Below, in pieces: positions 7,950 to 16,444 of a stretch of DNA of 29,522 nt (within the stretch, counting starts at the first letter, position 1; the number at the start of each line of letters is the position of its first letter). Below the pieces are notes generated by a model. It did not search any database and was not told the origin of the DNA. It saw nothing but the letters and a program-made list of their open reading frames with translations. The stretch lies in assembly GCA_016210495.1 (NCBI GenBank), contig JACQUC010000085.1, positions 1-29,522 of the forward strand, in the 5' to 3' direction. The translations under genes were made by a program, and so were the position numbers. Source of the stretch: Chloroflexota bacterium (GTDB taxonomy: Bacteria; Chloroflexota; FW602-bin22; JACPRP01).

Positions 7950-9788
7950 ATCTGCTCCCGGAGGGAGAAGGGACTGGCGCAGTTTGGCCGTCGCGGCTAG
8001 GTCCACCTCCAGGGTGTCGGGATTGATGACAACGCCGTACAGGTCACGGGCGGACCGGATGCTGGAGTAGCCGAGGCGCACATCCTCCAGTACCATCTGG
8101 GGATCGCGCTCGAGGGGAGAGCCGTAGCCGGCGCCGCTGGGTGGAATGACCTCCAGGCTCTCGCCCAACTCGAGTACCTCCCCAAGCACCTTGGTGGGCA
8201 CGCTTCTGAGCACCTCACCGGTCTGCGCGTTTTTCACCGTTACGGCGGAGAAGCTACCTGGTCCGCCGCCGAATACGCCCATGGGAGGGTTTCTGTAGCG
8301 TCCCAGGATCATCGAGTAGTGAAGCTGGTTGCCAATGGGCTCTATCTCGTAGGTGCAACTGGCACCACCCCGGTATCTGCCTGGGCCACCCCCTCCCTTC
8401 TCGAAGTCGGCCGGCAGCCGGCGGTGCCGATAGAGGATGGGGTACTCCGCCTCCGTGATCTCCACGTTGGGGATGGTGATGTTGGCACCTCTCACAGAGG
8501 AGGACGAGGGCCAGCCATCCATAGTCGCTCTTGCGCCACCGCCGACACCGAGAGCTTCCGGCACCAAGCCGACGTAGCTCTTGTTCGTCCTCGAGTCTAC
8601 GCCCCAGATCAAATGAACGCCCAGGTTGCCTCCCCAACACCCCGTAGCCAGGGGTGGGTCGGCCTTGCCCAGGCACTGCCTGGCTACCTCGGTGATGACC
8701 TGACCAGATTCAGTGGTGCAGGCACCCAGTGGAGCAATGGGGTAGGGATTCACGATGGTGCCCTTCTCGGCGATGATCTCGATCGGAGCGAAGATGCCAT
8801 AGTTCTTGGGCACATCGGGAGGCAAATGACACATAATGGCAACGTAGAGAGATGCTGCCGTGCCTCCCAGGTACGAATTGACAAAGCCTTTGGCCTGCTC
8901 GTCACTCCCGGTCAAATCGAAGGTGGCCCGGCCTCCCTCGATGGTCATCGCGCATCTGATCTTGTAGCTGCGGTCCACAATCCCGTCGCCGTCAAGGTAG
9001 TCTACGGTCTCGAACTCGCCGTCAGGGAGTGCTTCGAACATCTCCCTGGTCCTTCGCTCAGAGTAGTGCTGAACCATCAGGAAGGTGTCTCGCACCGCAT
9101 CGATGCCATACTTCTCCACCATTTCCAGGACACGGCGAATAGCGGTGTGGCAGCCCGCCACCTGTGCCATCAAGTCGCCTTTCTGCGGCACCGGCGTACG
9201 GATATTGGCGAGAAAGATGTTTAGTATGTCCTGCCGCAGGCGGCCCTGCTCGAACAGCTTGGTCGTCGGAGGAAAACGGATGCCTTCCTGGAATAGCTCA
9301 GTGGCTTCCGGGCAGTAGCTGGAAGGGGCCATGCCGCCCATATCCACGTGGTGGACGATGCAACCGGCTATGCCGATGAGCGTTCCCTGCCAATAGATGG
9401 GAGCGAAGACTGTGAGGTCCTGGGGATGACACCCTCCGTGGAGGGCATCGTTGGTCATGAACACGTCCCCTTCTTTGAACCCCTCGATCCCTACGGCCCG
9501 AATGACGCCATCCAGAGTGCTCTGCATCTGCCCCTGGTGAGCCGGCAGATACTCCGCCATCCCCACGAGATGGCCTTCGGCGTCGAAAACCGCGCAGGAG
9601 AAGTCTTTGCTCTCGGCGAAGAGCACCGAATGGGCGGTACGAAGAACGCTGAGGCCCATCTCGGCCACGATAGCATTGGTGCGATTCTTGATGATCTCGA
9701 AGGTTACGGGGTCCACGTGGGAGACTTCCTGGTGGCTAAGAGACGCGGTAACCCTGTCGATTTTTCCGTCGATGGTGTCTATGATCAA
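7920..9788 (-). CDS. hyuB: Hydantoinase B / oxoprolinase-type subunit
   Basis: This protein of about 622 residues is the HyuB partner of ATP-dependent N-methylhydantoinase, 5-oxoprolinase and acetone/acetophenone carboxylase-like enzymes. It opens with DPVTFEIIKNRTNAIVAEMG and contains the family blocks SKDFSCAVFDAEG, TNDALHGGCHPQD, HHVDMGG and LGGTAASLYVAI. I start it at TTG 9788, preceded by GGAGG with a 5-base spacer. The frame stays open up to an ATG at 9965 overlapping hyuA, but that extension is encoded by palindromic repeats and is not family-like. The last residues (about QSPLPLGEG) and the stop codon come from the dispersed repeat at 7911-7949, so the C-terminus has been altered by repeat insertion. 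Confidence 0.88.
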   Translation of the reverse strand: MIIDTIDGKIDRVTASLSHQEVSHVDPVTFEIIKNRTNAIVAEMGLSVLRTAHSVLFAESKDFSCAVFDAEGHLVGMAEYLPAHQGQMQSTLDGVIRAVGIEGFKEGDVFMTNDALHGGCHPQDLTVFAPIYWQGTLIGIAGCIVHHVDMGGMAPSSYCPEATELFQEGIRFPPTTKLFEQGRLRQDILNIFLANIRTPVPQKGDLMAQVAGCHTAIRRVLEMVEKYGIDAVRDTFLMVQHYSERRTREMFEALPDGEFETVDYLDGDGIVDRSYKIRCAMTIEGGRATFDLTGSDEQAKGFVNSYLGGTAASLYVAIMCHLPPDVPKNYGIFAPIEIIAEKGTIVNPYPIAPLGACTTESGQVITEVARQCLGKADPPLATGCWGGNLGVHLIWGVDSRTNKSYVGLVPEALGVGGGARATMDGWPSSSSVRGANITIPNVEITEAEYPILYRHRRLPADFEKGGGGPGRYRGGASCTYEIEPIGNQLHYSMILGRYRNPPMGVFGGGPGSFSAVTVKNAQTGEVLRSVPTKVLGEVLELGESLEVIPPSGAGYGSPLERDPQMVLEDVRLGYSSIRSARDLYGVVINPDTLEVDLAATAKLRQSLLPPGADQSPLPLGEG

Positions 9789-9849
9789 AACGACCTCCAG
9801 CCTGGCTAGTATTCGGTGCGGAATGGGCGTGACGCCCCCGCCCCGCCCC

Positions 9850-9875
9850 GGGCGGACAGAGCCGTCCGCCCCTAC
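9850..9875 (-). repeat. REP-like palindrome with 5' GTAG
   Basis: On the minus strand this is GTAG, stem GGGCGGACGG, a short loop and a complementary CCGTCCGCCC-type arm. It sits between hyuA and hyuB, next to a second copy at 9896-9917. Neither has a T-run, so both are more likely REP elements than terminators within the operon. Confidence 0.65.
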
Positions 9876-9895
9876 GGATGTCCGCCCGGCCCCAT

Positions 9896-9917
9896 GGCGA
9901 GGAGACCTCGCGCCTAC
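9896..9917 (-). repeat. REP-like palindrome with 5' GTAG
   Basis: On the minus strand this is GTAG followed by GCGCGAGG, a short loop and CCTCGCC, nearly the same as the copy at 173-195. It starts 24 bases after the hyuA stop codon, in the hyuA-hyuB spacer. Confidence 0.65.
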
Positions 9918-9940
9918 GGCGTGCCGTTTCGAACCTGAAA

Positions 9941-11995
9941 CTAGCGAATCACCAGGCTCAGCCATTCGTCGACGCGTGCGCGTTGTCCGGGCAGGATGAC
10001 GGCAGAGCTACTGACGTAGTCGACCAGCGCTGGTCCTGCGAACTCGGCGCCGACGTCGAGGAACTCGGCATCGTAGACCGGCGTCCGCACGAACCCCCCG
10101 GCCTCGGTGAAGTAGGCCTCCCGCCAGGCGCGCAGGGCGTGTTCGGGGTCATACTTTTTCACAGGGTACGCGGGCAGAGCGGGAAAAGATCCAAGATCGC
10201 CCAAGGCATCCAGCCTGAAGCTCACGACCTGCAACGGCGCGTCTTCCTCCACGTAGCCGTAGAGCGCCTTGTAAGCGCGGGAGTAGCTCTGCTGAATCTG
10301 CGGTAGAGACTCGGAGGTCAGTATGACGCTGGAGATGGGCACATTGACCTGGTGTATCTGACCGATGTAGCTCAGGTCCAAGGAGGGCAGTAGCCGGATG
10401 CGGTCCTCCTGCACCCCTTCGCTTTTCAGCGTCTCCCGCCCAGCAGCAACAAACTCGGCCATAATTCGGTTAGCCCTTTCCAGATCTAGAGAGGCGAGAG
10501 GCCATTTGAAGGAGCGTACGTAACTGTGCCTTACGGGAGCGGTCAGGAGGCCAAAGGCGGACAAGGTGGACGCGAAATGCGGTATGACCAACTCCTTTGT
10601 GCCAAGCTCCCGGTGGAGAATGGCGGCGTGCGTTGCGCCAGCGCCGCCGAAAGCGATCAGCGTCAGGTCTCTGGGGTCGTAACCTTTGTTGACGGTCAGC
10701 AGGCGAAGAGCGTCATACATGTTTGCCGTGACCACCTGATATATCCCAGCCGCCGTCTCCGAAGTTCCCATCGAGAGATGGTTTGCCAGTTTAGCGACGG
10801 CCCGATGGGCCCGCTCGCCATCTAGTTTCATTGCGCCGCCCAGGAAATAGTCGGGGTCGATATATCCCAGCACGACGTCCGCATCGGTAACCGTTGGCTC
10901 GCTTCCCCCTCTGCAATAGCAGGCGGGCCCGGGCCTCGCCCCGGCGCTCTGGGGGCCGACCTTCAGAGCGCCGCTGGCATCGAGCCACGCGATGCTGCCG
11001 CCGCCGGCGCCTATGGATCTGACGTCGATGCGGGGGAGCATCAGGGGGTACCTCTCGACCTCCAGCTCCAGGGCCGTGAGGGGATGGCCATTCCAGACCA
11101 GGCTTACGTCGAAGCTGGTGCCGCCCATGTCGATCGCGATGACGCTGGGATCGCCCCGCAAGGAACCCAGGTACTGGGCGGCGATGGTGCCGGCGGCCGG
11201 GCCGGAGTTGAGGGTGGTGATGGGAACGCGGATGGCTGTTTCCGTGCTGGTCACCCCGCCCTGGAGCTGCATGATCATTGGGGGTGTAGCCAGCCCGGCC
11301 TCCCGCAGGTCTCCGGCCAGCTCATGGAAATGCTGTGCAACCAGCGAGCCGATATAGGCATTGAAGACGGTGGTGCTCATTCGCTCGTATTCGCGCATCT
11401 CGCGCAGCAACTCTGAGGAAGCGCACACGTATAGGTGCGGGGCCTCTCGCTTTACCAGCTCAACCAGTTGCTCCTCGTGGGCAGGGTTAGCATAGGAGTG
11501 CAACAGGCAGATGGCGATGGCCCCAGCCCCCTTTTCGACGAGCTCGCGAATGCGGCGGCGAGCCTCTTGCACGTCGAGCGGCACGAGAATGTTCCCATCG
11601 GCATCAAGCCTCTCGGTGACCTCCAGGACGAAGTCCCGCCGGACGAAGGGCACGGGACGGGGCTCCTGCAAGTCAAAATTGCTGCGGCGCATCATCCGCC
11701 GCATCTCGATGGTGTCCCGAAACCCTCCGGTCACCAGAGCGCCGACCGCCGCGCCCTTGCGCTCGATGATGTTGTTGGTAGCGTAGGTCGAGCCGTGGAC
11801 GAACTTAATGGTTCTTCGTAAGAGATCCTCAAGCGTAATGGCCTCGGCGCTGGCGGCCATCCCCAATCCCTCCAAAATGGCATCTCTCGGGTTTGGCGTG
11901 GAGGAGGTCTTGAAAAAGGATATGCGGCCGCCATCACCGGCGATCACCAGGTCGGTAAAGGTACCGCCGGTGTCGATACCGATTAGATAGGACAT
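9941..11995 (-). CDS. hyuA: Hydantoinase A / oxoprolinase-type ATPase subunit
   Basis: This 684-residue protein is the HyuA subunit of the ATP-dependent hydantoinase/oxoprolinase family, with an actin-like ATPase fold. It begins IGIDTGGTFTDLV (phosphate loop, residues 5-17). Other family blocks follow: VHGSTYATNNIIERKGA, LNSGPAAGTIAAQYLG, AIDMGGTSFDVSLV, GAGGGSIAWLD and AFGGAGATHAA. With HyuB it would couple ATP hydrolysis to opening of a cyclic amide, or to carboxylation. No acetone carboxylase gamma subunit is present. It lies 32 bases after the binding-protein gene and 152 bases before the chosen hyuB start. The substrate, perhaps a hydantoin or lactam, is inferred from family only. Confidence 0.92.
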   Translation of the reverse strand: MSYLIGIDTGGTFTDLVIAGDGGRISFFKTSSTPNPRDAILEGLGMAASAEAITLEDLLRRTIKFVHGSTYATNNIIERKGAAVGALVTGGFRDTIEMRRMMRRSNFDLQEPRPVPFVRRDFVLEVTERLDADGNILVPLDVQEARRRIRELVEKGAGAIAICLLHSYANPAHEEQLVELVKREAPHLYVCASSELLREMREYERMSTTVFNAYIGSLVAQHFHELAGDLREAGLATPPMIMQLQGGVTSTETAIRVPITTLNSGPAAGTIAAQYLGSLRGDPSVIAIDMGGTSFDVSLVWNGHPLTALELEVERYPLMLPRIDVRSIGAGGGSIAWLDASGALKVGPQSAGARPGPACYCRGGSEPTVTDADVVLGYIDPDYFLGGAMKLDGERAHRAVAKLANHLSMGTSETAAGIYQVVTANMYDALRLLTVNKGYDPRDLTLIAFGGAGATHAAILHRELGTKELVIPHFASTLSAFGLLTAPVRHSYVRSFKWPLASLDLERANRIMAEFVAAGRETLKSEGVQEDRIRLLPSLDLSYIGQIHQVNVPISSVILTSESLPQIQQSYSRAYKALYGYVEEDAPLQVVSFRLDALGDLGSFPALPAYPVKKYDPEHALRAWREAYFTEAGGFVRTPVYDAEFLDVGAEFAGPALVDYVSSSAVILPGQRARVDEWLSLVIR

Positions 11996-12027
11996 AAGAG
12001 ATTTCTTACCTCATCGACGAGATTTGC

Positions 12028-13083
12028 CTACTCTGGCATTCTGCCCAGCTTGCTGATGGCGTAGTCGACGAAGGAGTTGTCGACGGCCTTGTCGAGGTCG
12101 GCCGGTGCGCCCTCCAACAGGCCGTTCTTGGCATACAGCGCCAACTGATCCTTGAGGTTCGCCACGTCGACGTAGCCGTTGGGCCGTGTCCCCGTCCAGA
12201 ATATCTTCTCGTATTGGGCGGCATCTTTCATAGCGGTATACCTGGTGGCTATCTCGATGACCTCTTTGCGGTTGGTCCCGCCGACCATAGCTCGATAATA
12301 GTCGCGCATACCCTTAATATATGCCACCATGAAGCTTTTGGCCTGCTCGGGGCTTTTCTGGGCCCAGTCCGCGTTGTACGTGACGATAGCCACCTGGTAA
12401 GGGCCGGTAAACTCGGTTGTGCTGGCCCATCTGCGGGCTATTCCTTGGCTCTCCATAATGCCGACGAAAGGCTCGATGGCGATGGATACGTCGACGGCTT
12501 TGCCCTGCATCGCCGACACGGCATCCGGCATGCCGAGATGCACTGGCTCAATATCCTTGAGGGTGAGGCCGCCCCGCTCCAAGATCTTGACTCCGGCGTA
12601 GTAGTTCACCGAGCCGGGGGCCATAAAGTTTATCTTCTTCCCTTTCAAGTCGGCGGCGGTCTTGATCTTATCGGCGAGGTCGGACCTGACCATCCACCAG
12701 TTGCTGTCGAAAGGCATGTAAAGTAGCGATCGGCTAGCCACGATCTTGATGGGCAGGCCCCGGGCCAGGGCGTTGAACATGCCGATGGCAACTCCCCCGG
12801 GCAACACCTTGATCTCACCCGTCGAGAGGGGCCCGATCGCGTCTGCCGTCGAGCGGAAGCGGGTAAAATTGGGCTTGATTCCTTCCTCGGCAAAGTAGCC
12901 CTTCTCGAGCGCGAGGTACAGGTGCATGTCGTCCAGGAAGCCCAGGTCCCCGGACGGCACCTCTACCACGTCCTTCTTCTGAGGCGCGAATGGATTTAGC
13001 GTGCATGCGGCAGACAGTGGCCCGAGCAAGAGGAACACCAACATAGCCAGGCTGATCATCTTCCCATGGTCAAACGTCTTCAT
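12028..13083 (-). CDS. Solute-binding lipoprotein, NMT1/SsuA-TauA type
   Basis: This 351-residue extracytoplasmic binding protein of an ABC-type importer has a signal peptide with lipobox SAAC and lipidated Cys27. The NMT1/THI5-like fold follows: YLALEKGYFAEEGIKPNF, then GVAIGMFNALARGLPIKIVAS and MQGKAVDVSIAIEPFVG. Related proteins bind sulfonates, nitrate, pyrimidine precursors or similar small molecules. It is first in the operon with hyuA, hyuB and the amidohydrolase, suggesting that it delivers their substrate. No permease or ATPase gene is adjacent. GGAGAGG lies about 9 bases before the ATG at 13083. Confidence 0.88.
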   Translation of the reverse strand: MKTFDHGKMISLAMLVFLLLGPLSAACTLNPFAPQKKDVVEVPSGDLGFLDDMHLYLALEKGYFAEEGIKPNFTRFRSTADAIGPLSTGEIKVLPGGVAIGMFNALARGLPIKIVASRSLLYMPFDSNWWMVRSDLADKIKTAADLKGKKINFMAPGSVNYYAGVKILERGGLTLKDIEPVHLGMPDAVSAMQGKAVDVSIAIEPFVGIMESQGIARRWASTTEFTGPYQVAIVTYNADWAQKSPEQAKSFMVAYIKGMRDYYRAMVGGTNRKEVIEIATRYTAMKDAAQYEKIFWTGTRPNGYVDVANLKDQLALYAKNGLLEGAPADLDKAVDNSFVDYAISKLGRMPE

Positions 13084-13184
13084 CTCCTCAGTCCTCTCCT
13101 TTTTTTATTCGACCCAAGCGGGACACAGGCCAATGTTTGGCGATGAGACTCGACCCGAAGCCGCACAGCGCGACCTTGGTCTGA

Positions 13185-13222
13185 ACCACTGATTGACGCA
13201 GATTACGGGATTACGCAGATTT
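13185..13222. repeat. Short degenerate direct repeats (GATTACG/ATTACGC units)
   Basis: Units resembling GATTGACGCA, GATTACGGG and ATTACGCA follow each other here, and a further GATTACGCG lies at 13391-13399. They would be in the leader of the minus-strand operon if the promoter at 13480-13509 is used. This could be decayed repeat sequence or a binding region. Confidence 0.4.
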
Positions 13223-13479
13223 CGTGCCTAGGGCCCAGGGTTTCGCCCCGTGGCTAGGAGCAATGTGCGCTACGCCAGGGCATTTTCCCCGATATGGGCA
13301 CGACAAGAGAAAATGCACGCCGAGCAGGTATCGAGAGGCAGTCGTCGCCTAGTTCCTCAGCCGCGAGGAGACGGGACCACAGATCACGCTGATTACGCGC
13401 GCACTGAGCCTCAACCGCGCACTTCGCGGCGCATCGCGCAGACGCGTACCGTGGAGAGGATGTTTTTTCGACCTGTCGC

Positions 13480-13509
13480 AGTTTAGCACAGGGCTTGGGC
13501 GATTGTCAA
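13480..13509 (-). promoter_or_regulatory. Promoter candidate for the binding-protein/hyuAB operon
   Basis: On the minus strand a consensus TTGACA (13509-13504) is followed after 18 bases by TAAACT (13485-13480), four of six matches to the -10. The leader to the ATG at 13083 would be about 390 bases, unusually long. Confidence 0.35.
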
Positions 13510-13649
13510 CAGGTTTTGGCCACTCGCCGTCAAGCCGCTTGGCAGGAGTCTGATTGGAAACGGGGAAGCCGATGGCGGGCCTGGGTGTCCTTCGGCGGAC
13601 TAAAGTACCGCCGTCAGGCCTGTTGGCAGGTAACAGGGCAGGGCAAGTG

Positions 13650-13678
13650 TTGACGCGGCGAGCAGGCTGTGCTATAGA
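13650..13678 (+). promoter_or_regulatory. Promoter candidate for the first amidohydrolase_3 gene
   Basis: TTGACG (13650-13655) and TATAGA (13673-13678) are separated by exactly 17 bases. The start near 13685 gives a leader of about 60 bases to the ATG at 13745. Confidence 0.5.
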
Positions 13679-13744
13679 TGTGGGCGCCGACATTGGGCGC
13701 CTGAGATCAAGGGCGACTATCATTGGTTTGCGGATGTGCGGAGT

Positions 13745-15448
13745 ATGGCTAGAGAACACTGCGACATGGTGCTTTACAACGGGAAGATCGTAACGGTGGA
13801 TAACGAGTTTTCTATCGCGGAGGCCGTGGCGATTGGCGGCGGCAGGTTCATCAGAGCGGGCAAGACCGCCGAAATCCGGGGCATGGCCGGCGCGGACACG
13901 AAGGAGATCGACCTCAAGGGGAACACGGTTCTTCCCGGATTCATCGACAGCCACCCGCACGTGGCGAATCACGGCACGGCCAGGGCAACATACCTTTCGC
14001 TGGCAGGGTTGCACGCCATACAGGCGATCAAGAAATGTATCGCCGAGAAGGTGCGGGAGGCGCGACCGGGGGAATGGATTCGCACGTCGCCGATAGGAGA
14101 GCCTCCCGATTACCACGATCCGCCGGATAAGTTGGTAGAGAAGCGATGGCCGACTCGCTGGGACCTCGACGAAGTGGCGCCCGATAACCCGGTGTACGTT
14201 CCAACGCCGGGGACAACGCCCAACCCGATGCTGACGAACAGTTGCGGCCTTAGGCTGCTGGGGATTAGTAAAGACACGCCACCAGAGGAGCACGGCATCG
14301 AGGTGGTGCTTGACGCGGAGACCGGCGAGCCGAACGGGCTGTTGTATGGAATGCACCTGTGGAGCTTGAGCCCTTATCGCCGGAAGCTGATGTCGCTGTT
14401 GCCGCGCCCCAGTTACGGGCAGATGATGGATGGGCTGCGAGAAGAGATCAAGGACCGCAACGCGGCGGGGGTGACGACCGCCTACGAAGGCCACAGCATG
14501 ACGGCGAGGCATCTGGCGATGCACAAGGATCTATGGTCCAGGAACGAGCTGACGATGAGGGTCTGCTTTGCATACGAGATCGACATCGCGAAGTCGGCGG
14601 ACGAGATCGACAGATGGATGAGAGAGCTGGCGCACGCGACGGGGAGCGGTTTCGGCGACGACGTGTTGAAGATATGCGGCGTGACGACCTCGCTGGACGG
14701 GCCAACGAACTTCGGCGCGGCCCTGATGAACCGGCCGCAAAATCATTACCTCGGCGGGCCGACCACGGGGATAGAATACGTGTCCACAGAGAGCCTGAAG
14801 CGGATGGCTCTGGCAGCCGCGCGGAACAATCTGCGTATGAACGTTTGCTGCGGCGGGGATCGGAGCGGCGATATGGCACTGGAGGCCTACGAGGAGGTTA
14901 ACCGCGAGATTCCGATCGGGGACAGGAGATGGGTGCTGATGCACGTGCAGCACCCGACCCGGGACTATGTCCGGAGGTGCGGTGAGCTGGGCATCGCGAT
15001 CACCACGTATACGAGCGTCGACTACAGCAAGGGTGCAGACACATACAGGCGGATGCTGGGAGGAGACTACTGGAAGACTTCGGTGCCGCTGAGGTGGTGG
15101 CTGGATGAGGGCGTGTTGGTGGCACAGAGTACGGATGGGGCACATTACGAGCCGATGTTCACCATCTGGGAGTCTTTGAGAAGAATCGACGGACGAACGG
15201 GCGAGAGCCTGCTAACGCCAGCGAAGGAGATCACCCGGGAGGAGGCGCTGAGGATATTCACCATCGAGGGGGCGCGGGTGCTGTTCTGGGAGGACAGGCT
15301 AGGCTCGAACGAGCCCGGCAAGCTGGCCGACCTGGTCGTTCTGGACAACGATATCTTGACGTGCCCGGTAGATGAGATAAGGGATGCGAAGGTATTGGCG
15401 ACGATGGTGGGGGGAGAGATGGTGTACGAGAGACTTGACCTAGAGTGA
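13745..15448 (+). CDS. Amidohydrolase_3 (YtcJ-like) metal-dependent hydrolase
   Basis: This 567-residue amidohydrolase of the YtcJ-like (amidohydrolase_3) group starts with the composite-domain strand VLYNGKIVTVDNEFSIAEAVAI and the metal site DSHPHV (His70, His72). It continues to QSTDGAHYEP, which carries the catalytic Asp, and ends LADLVVLDNDILTCPVDEI. Such proteins hydrolyse amides or related bonds, and few have known substrates. I prefer ATG 13745 to GTG 13736 because it aligns residue for residue with the paralog at 17723-19288. The ribosome binding site is poor (GGAG lies too close). It is read away from the hyuAB operon and has a good upstream promoter. Confidence 0.88.
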   Translation: MAREHCDMVLYNGKIVTVDNEFSIAEAVAIGGGRFIRAGKTAEIRGMAGADTKEIDLKGNTVLPGFIDSHPHVANHGTARATYLSLAGLHAIQAIKKCIAEKVREARPGEWIRTSPIGEPPDYHDPPDKLVEKRWPTRWDLDEVAPDNPVYVPTPGTTPNPMLTNSCGLRLLGISKDTPPEEHGIEVVLDAETGEPNGLLYGMHLWSLSPYRRKLMSLLPRPSYGQMMDGLREEIKDRNAAGVTTAYEGHSMTARHLAMHKDLWSRNELTMRVCFAYEIDIAKSADEIDRWMRELAHATGSGFGDDVLKICGVTTSLDGPTNFGAALMNRPQNHYLGGPTTGIEYVSTESLKRMALAAARNNLRMNVCCGGDRSGDMALEAYEEVNREIPIGDRRWVLMHVQHPTRDYVRRCGELGIAITTYTSVDYSKGADTYRRMLGGDYWKTSVPLRWWLDEGVLVAQSTDGAHYEPMFTIWESLRRIDGRTGESLLTPAKEITREEALRIFTIEGARVLFWEDRLGSNEPGKLADLVVLDNDILTCPVDEIRDAKVLATMVGGEMVYERLDLE

Positions 15449-15470
15449 GCAGAAGTGCCTGCGCCGTGCA

Positions 15471-15495
15471 CGGCGGCGTCAAGCCGCCGCTCTCC
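15471..15495 (-). repeat. Palindrome with 5' GGAG (possible REP variant)
   Basis: On the minus strand GGAGAG precedes a perfect 7-bp stem, CGGCGGC / GCCGCCG, with loop TTGAC. It sits 22 bases after the amidohydrolase stop. It could act as a terminator, but no T-run follows on the plus strand. The GGAG plus palindrome layout resembles the REP elements seen elsewhere. Confidence 0.45.
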
Positions 15496-15657
15496 AAATT
15501 ATGCTACTCTGATCGAGCACTCGGTAGATTGTGACGTGCGTAGCCAACGCCCGTTACGGCTGTGGCCGTTGCTCTCGTTACCGCATGTTGGTACAATACC
15601 GTTGAATACGCGGGACAGGTGCTTGAGTATGGCGTTGATTAGAAGCGAGCGAGCGTG

Positions 15658-15930
15658 ATGAGTCTACAATTCATCCTCACCGACTATGTCGAAGCAGCTC
15701 TATCTGAGGCGGTCTACGACAAGCTAGAGGACGGTACCTTTGTCGGACGGGTTCCCGCTTGCAAAGCTGTCGTAGCTTTTGGTGCTACCCTGCGCGAGTG
15801 TCAGGATGAATTGCGCTCCACGTTGGAGGACTGGATCCTGCTCGGGCTCAAGCTGGGCCATCCGATGCCGGTGATAGCGGGAATCGACCTGAACTCGGAG
15901 CCGCAGCGTGAGCCATTGGAGACTGTGTAA
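15658..15930 (+). CDS. hicB: HicB-family antitoxin
   Basis: This 90-residue protein matches HicB antitoxins of the short, partial RNase H-fold type: YDKLEDGTFVGRVPACKAVV, then the strongly conserved AFGATLRECQDELRSTLEDWILLGLKLGHPMPVI. HicB neutralises the HicA ribonuclease and usually represses its own operon, here without an obvious added DNA-binding domain. I start it at ATG 15658; a GTG directly before would add one residue. It precedes and overlaps hicA by 23 bases, so the two are co-translated, with the antitoxin first. Confidence 0.88.
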   Translation: MSLQFILTDYVEAALSEAVYDKLEDGTFVGRVPACKAVVAFGATLRECQDELRSTLEDWILLGLKLGHPMPVIAGIDLNSEPQREPLETV

Positions 15931-16219
15931 ACGTCGAGATTTCATCCATCGACTCAGAAGGTTGGGCTTCGATGGACCATTTTCAGCTACACGACACCAG
16001 TTCATCCTGAATCCGTGGATTCGTGCTCAAACCTTCACCCAAGGGGTGAACCCTCACGAGGGAATCCACGGATTTGGGTTCATGCTCTATGAAGTGCATC
16101 GATTGGCGATCCCATCGAACCACGAGTATTCAGTGCCTCAACTAAGAGTCCTCCTTCGAGAGGTAGCAGAGCTTCTTGGCCACGACGTTTCCGCAGACGA
16201 GTGGGAGAAGATCGGCTAG
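15908..16219 (+). CDS. hicA: HicA-family toxin with in-frame palindromic insertion
   Basis: This 103-residue protein is a HicA mRNA interferase (double-stranded RNA-binding-like fold). CKRRDFIHRLRRLGFDGPFS leads to the catalytic-His block TRHQF. The usual continuation MLYEVHRLAIPSNHEYSVPQL comes only after 26 extra residues (ILNPWIRAQTF and on) encoded by a 78-bp palindromic insertion. Removing it restores a normal length of about 77 residues. The reading frame is kept and no stop is introduced, but the extra residues split the fold just after the active-site His, so activity is doubtful. The GTG at 15908 has GGAG 7 bases upstream. Confidence 0.8.
   Translation: MSHWRLCKRRDFIHRLRRLGFDGPFSATRHQFILNPWIRAQTFTQGVNPHEGIHGFGFMLYEVHRLAIPSNHEYSVPQLRVLLREVAELLGHDVSADEWEKIG
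16006..16077. mobile_element. 72-bp palindromic element inserted in hicA
   Basis: The segment starts CCTGAATCCGTGGATTC and ends GAATCCACGGATTTGGG. These are inverted repeats with a 13-base perfect core (AATCCGTGGATTC) and two mismatches over the 17 bases. Its centre holds a second hairpin, TTCACCC / GGGTGAA. It is flanked by GTTCAT at 16000-16005 and 16078-16083, which looks like a 6-bp target duplication. Element plus one flank is 78 bp, exactly 26 codons. It has the structure of a miniature inverted-repeat element. I see no other full copy in the window. Confidence 0.7.
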
Positions 16220-16226
16220 CGGCCCC

Positions 16227-16255
16227 TTGACAAAGCTGCCGGCGACGGATAGACT
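16227..16255 (+). promoter_or_regulatory. Promoter candidate for the second binding-protein operon
   Basis: A consensus TTGACA (16227-16232) is followed after exactly 17 bases by TAGACT (16250-16255), four of six matches. It begins just after the hicA stop and would give a leader of about 183 bases to ATG 16445. Confidence 0.5.
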
Positions 16256-16444
16256 GGCCTCATCTTGGACGCCCTGATGTCACGTCTGGCACGACGGCAT
16301 TTGCAGGCTCTTATCGTTGTGGAGGCAGTATGCCATACGAGAGCATCTACAGCGCAGAGGCATCGCAAGACGGTTCTGGCGTGCTGGGGGTCAGCAAGGT
16401 GACTAAGCGGGCGGACAGGGCAGAACATCGAAGGAGATCATCGG

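Larger units (their letters stand above)
13084..13744. other. Long divergent intergenic region with promoter candidates and degenerate repeats
   Basis: These 661 bases separate two divergent catabolic operons. I see promoter candidates facing each way (minus at 13480-13509, plus at 13650-13678), a cluster of GATTACG-type short repeats at 13185-13222 with another at 13391-13397, and a GGCGCC-containing inverted repeat near 13682-13702. No open frame here has both a ribosome binding site and family resemblance. A regulator binding between the promoters would be natural, but no regulator gene lies nearby. Confidence 0.5.

Noticed and set aside
9789..9965. N-terminal extension of hyuB to ATG 9965
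   Set aside because: The extra residues are encoded by two REP-like palindromes and are unlike HyuB; TTG 9788 has a good ribosome binding site.
15471..15495. Intrinsic terminator after the amidohydrolase gene
   Set aside because: The hairpin is strong but is followed by CTCTCCAAATT with no T-run; kept only as a palindrome.
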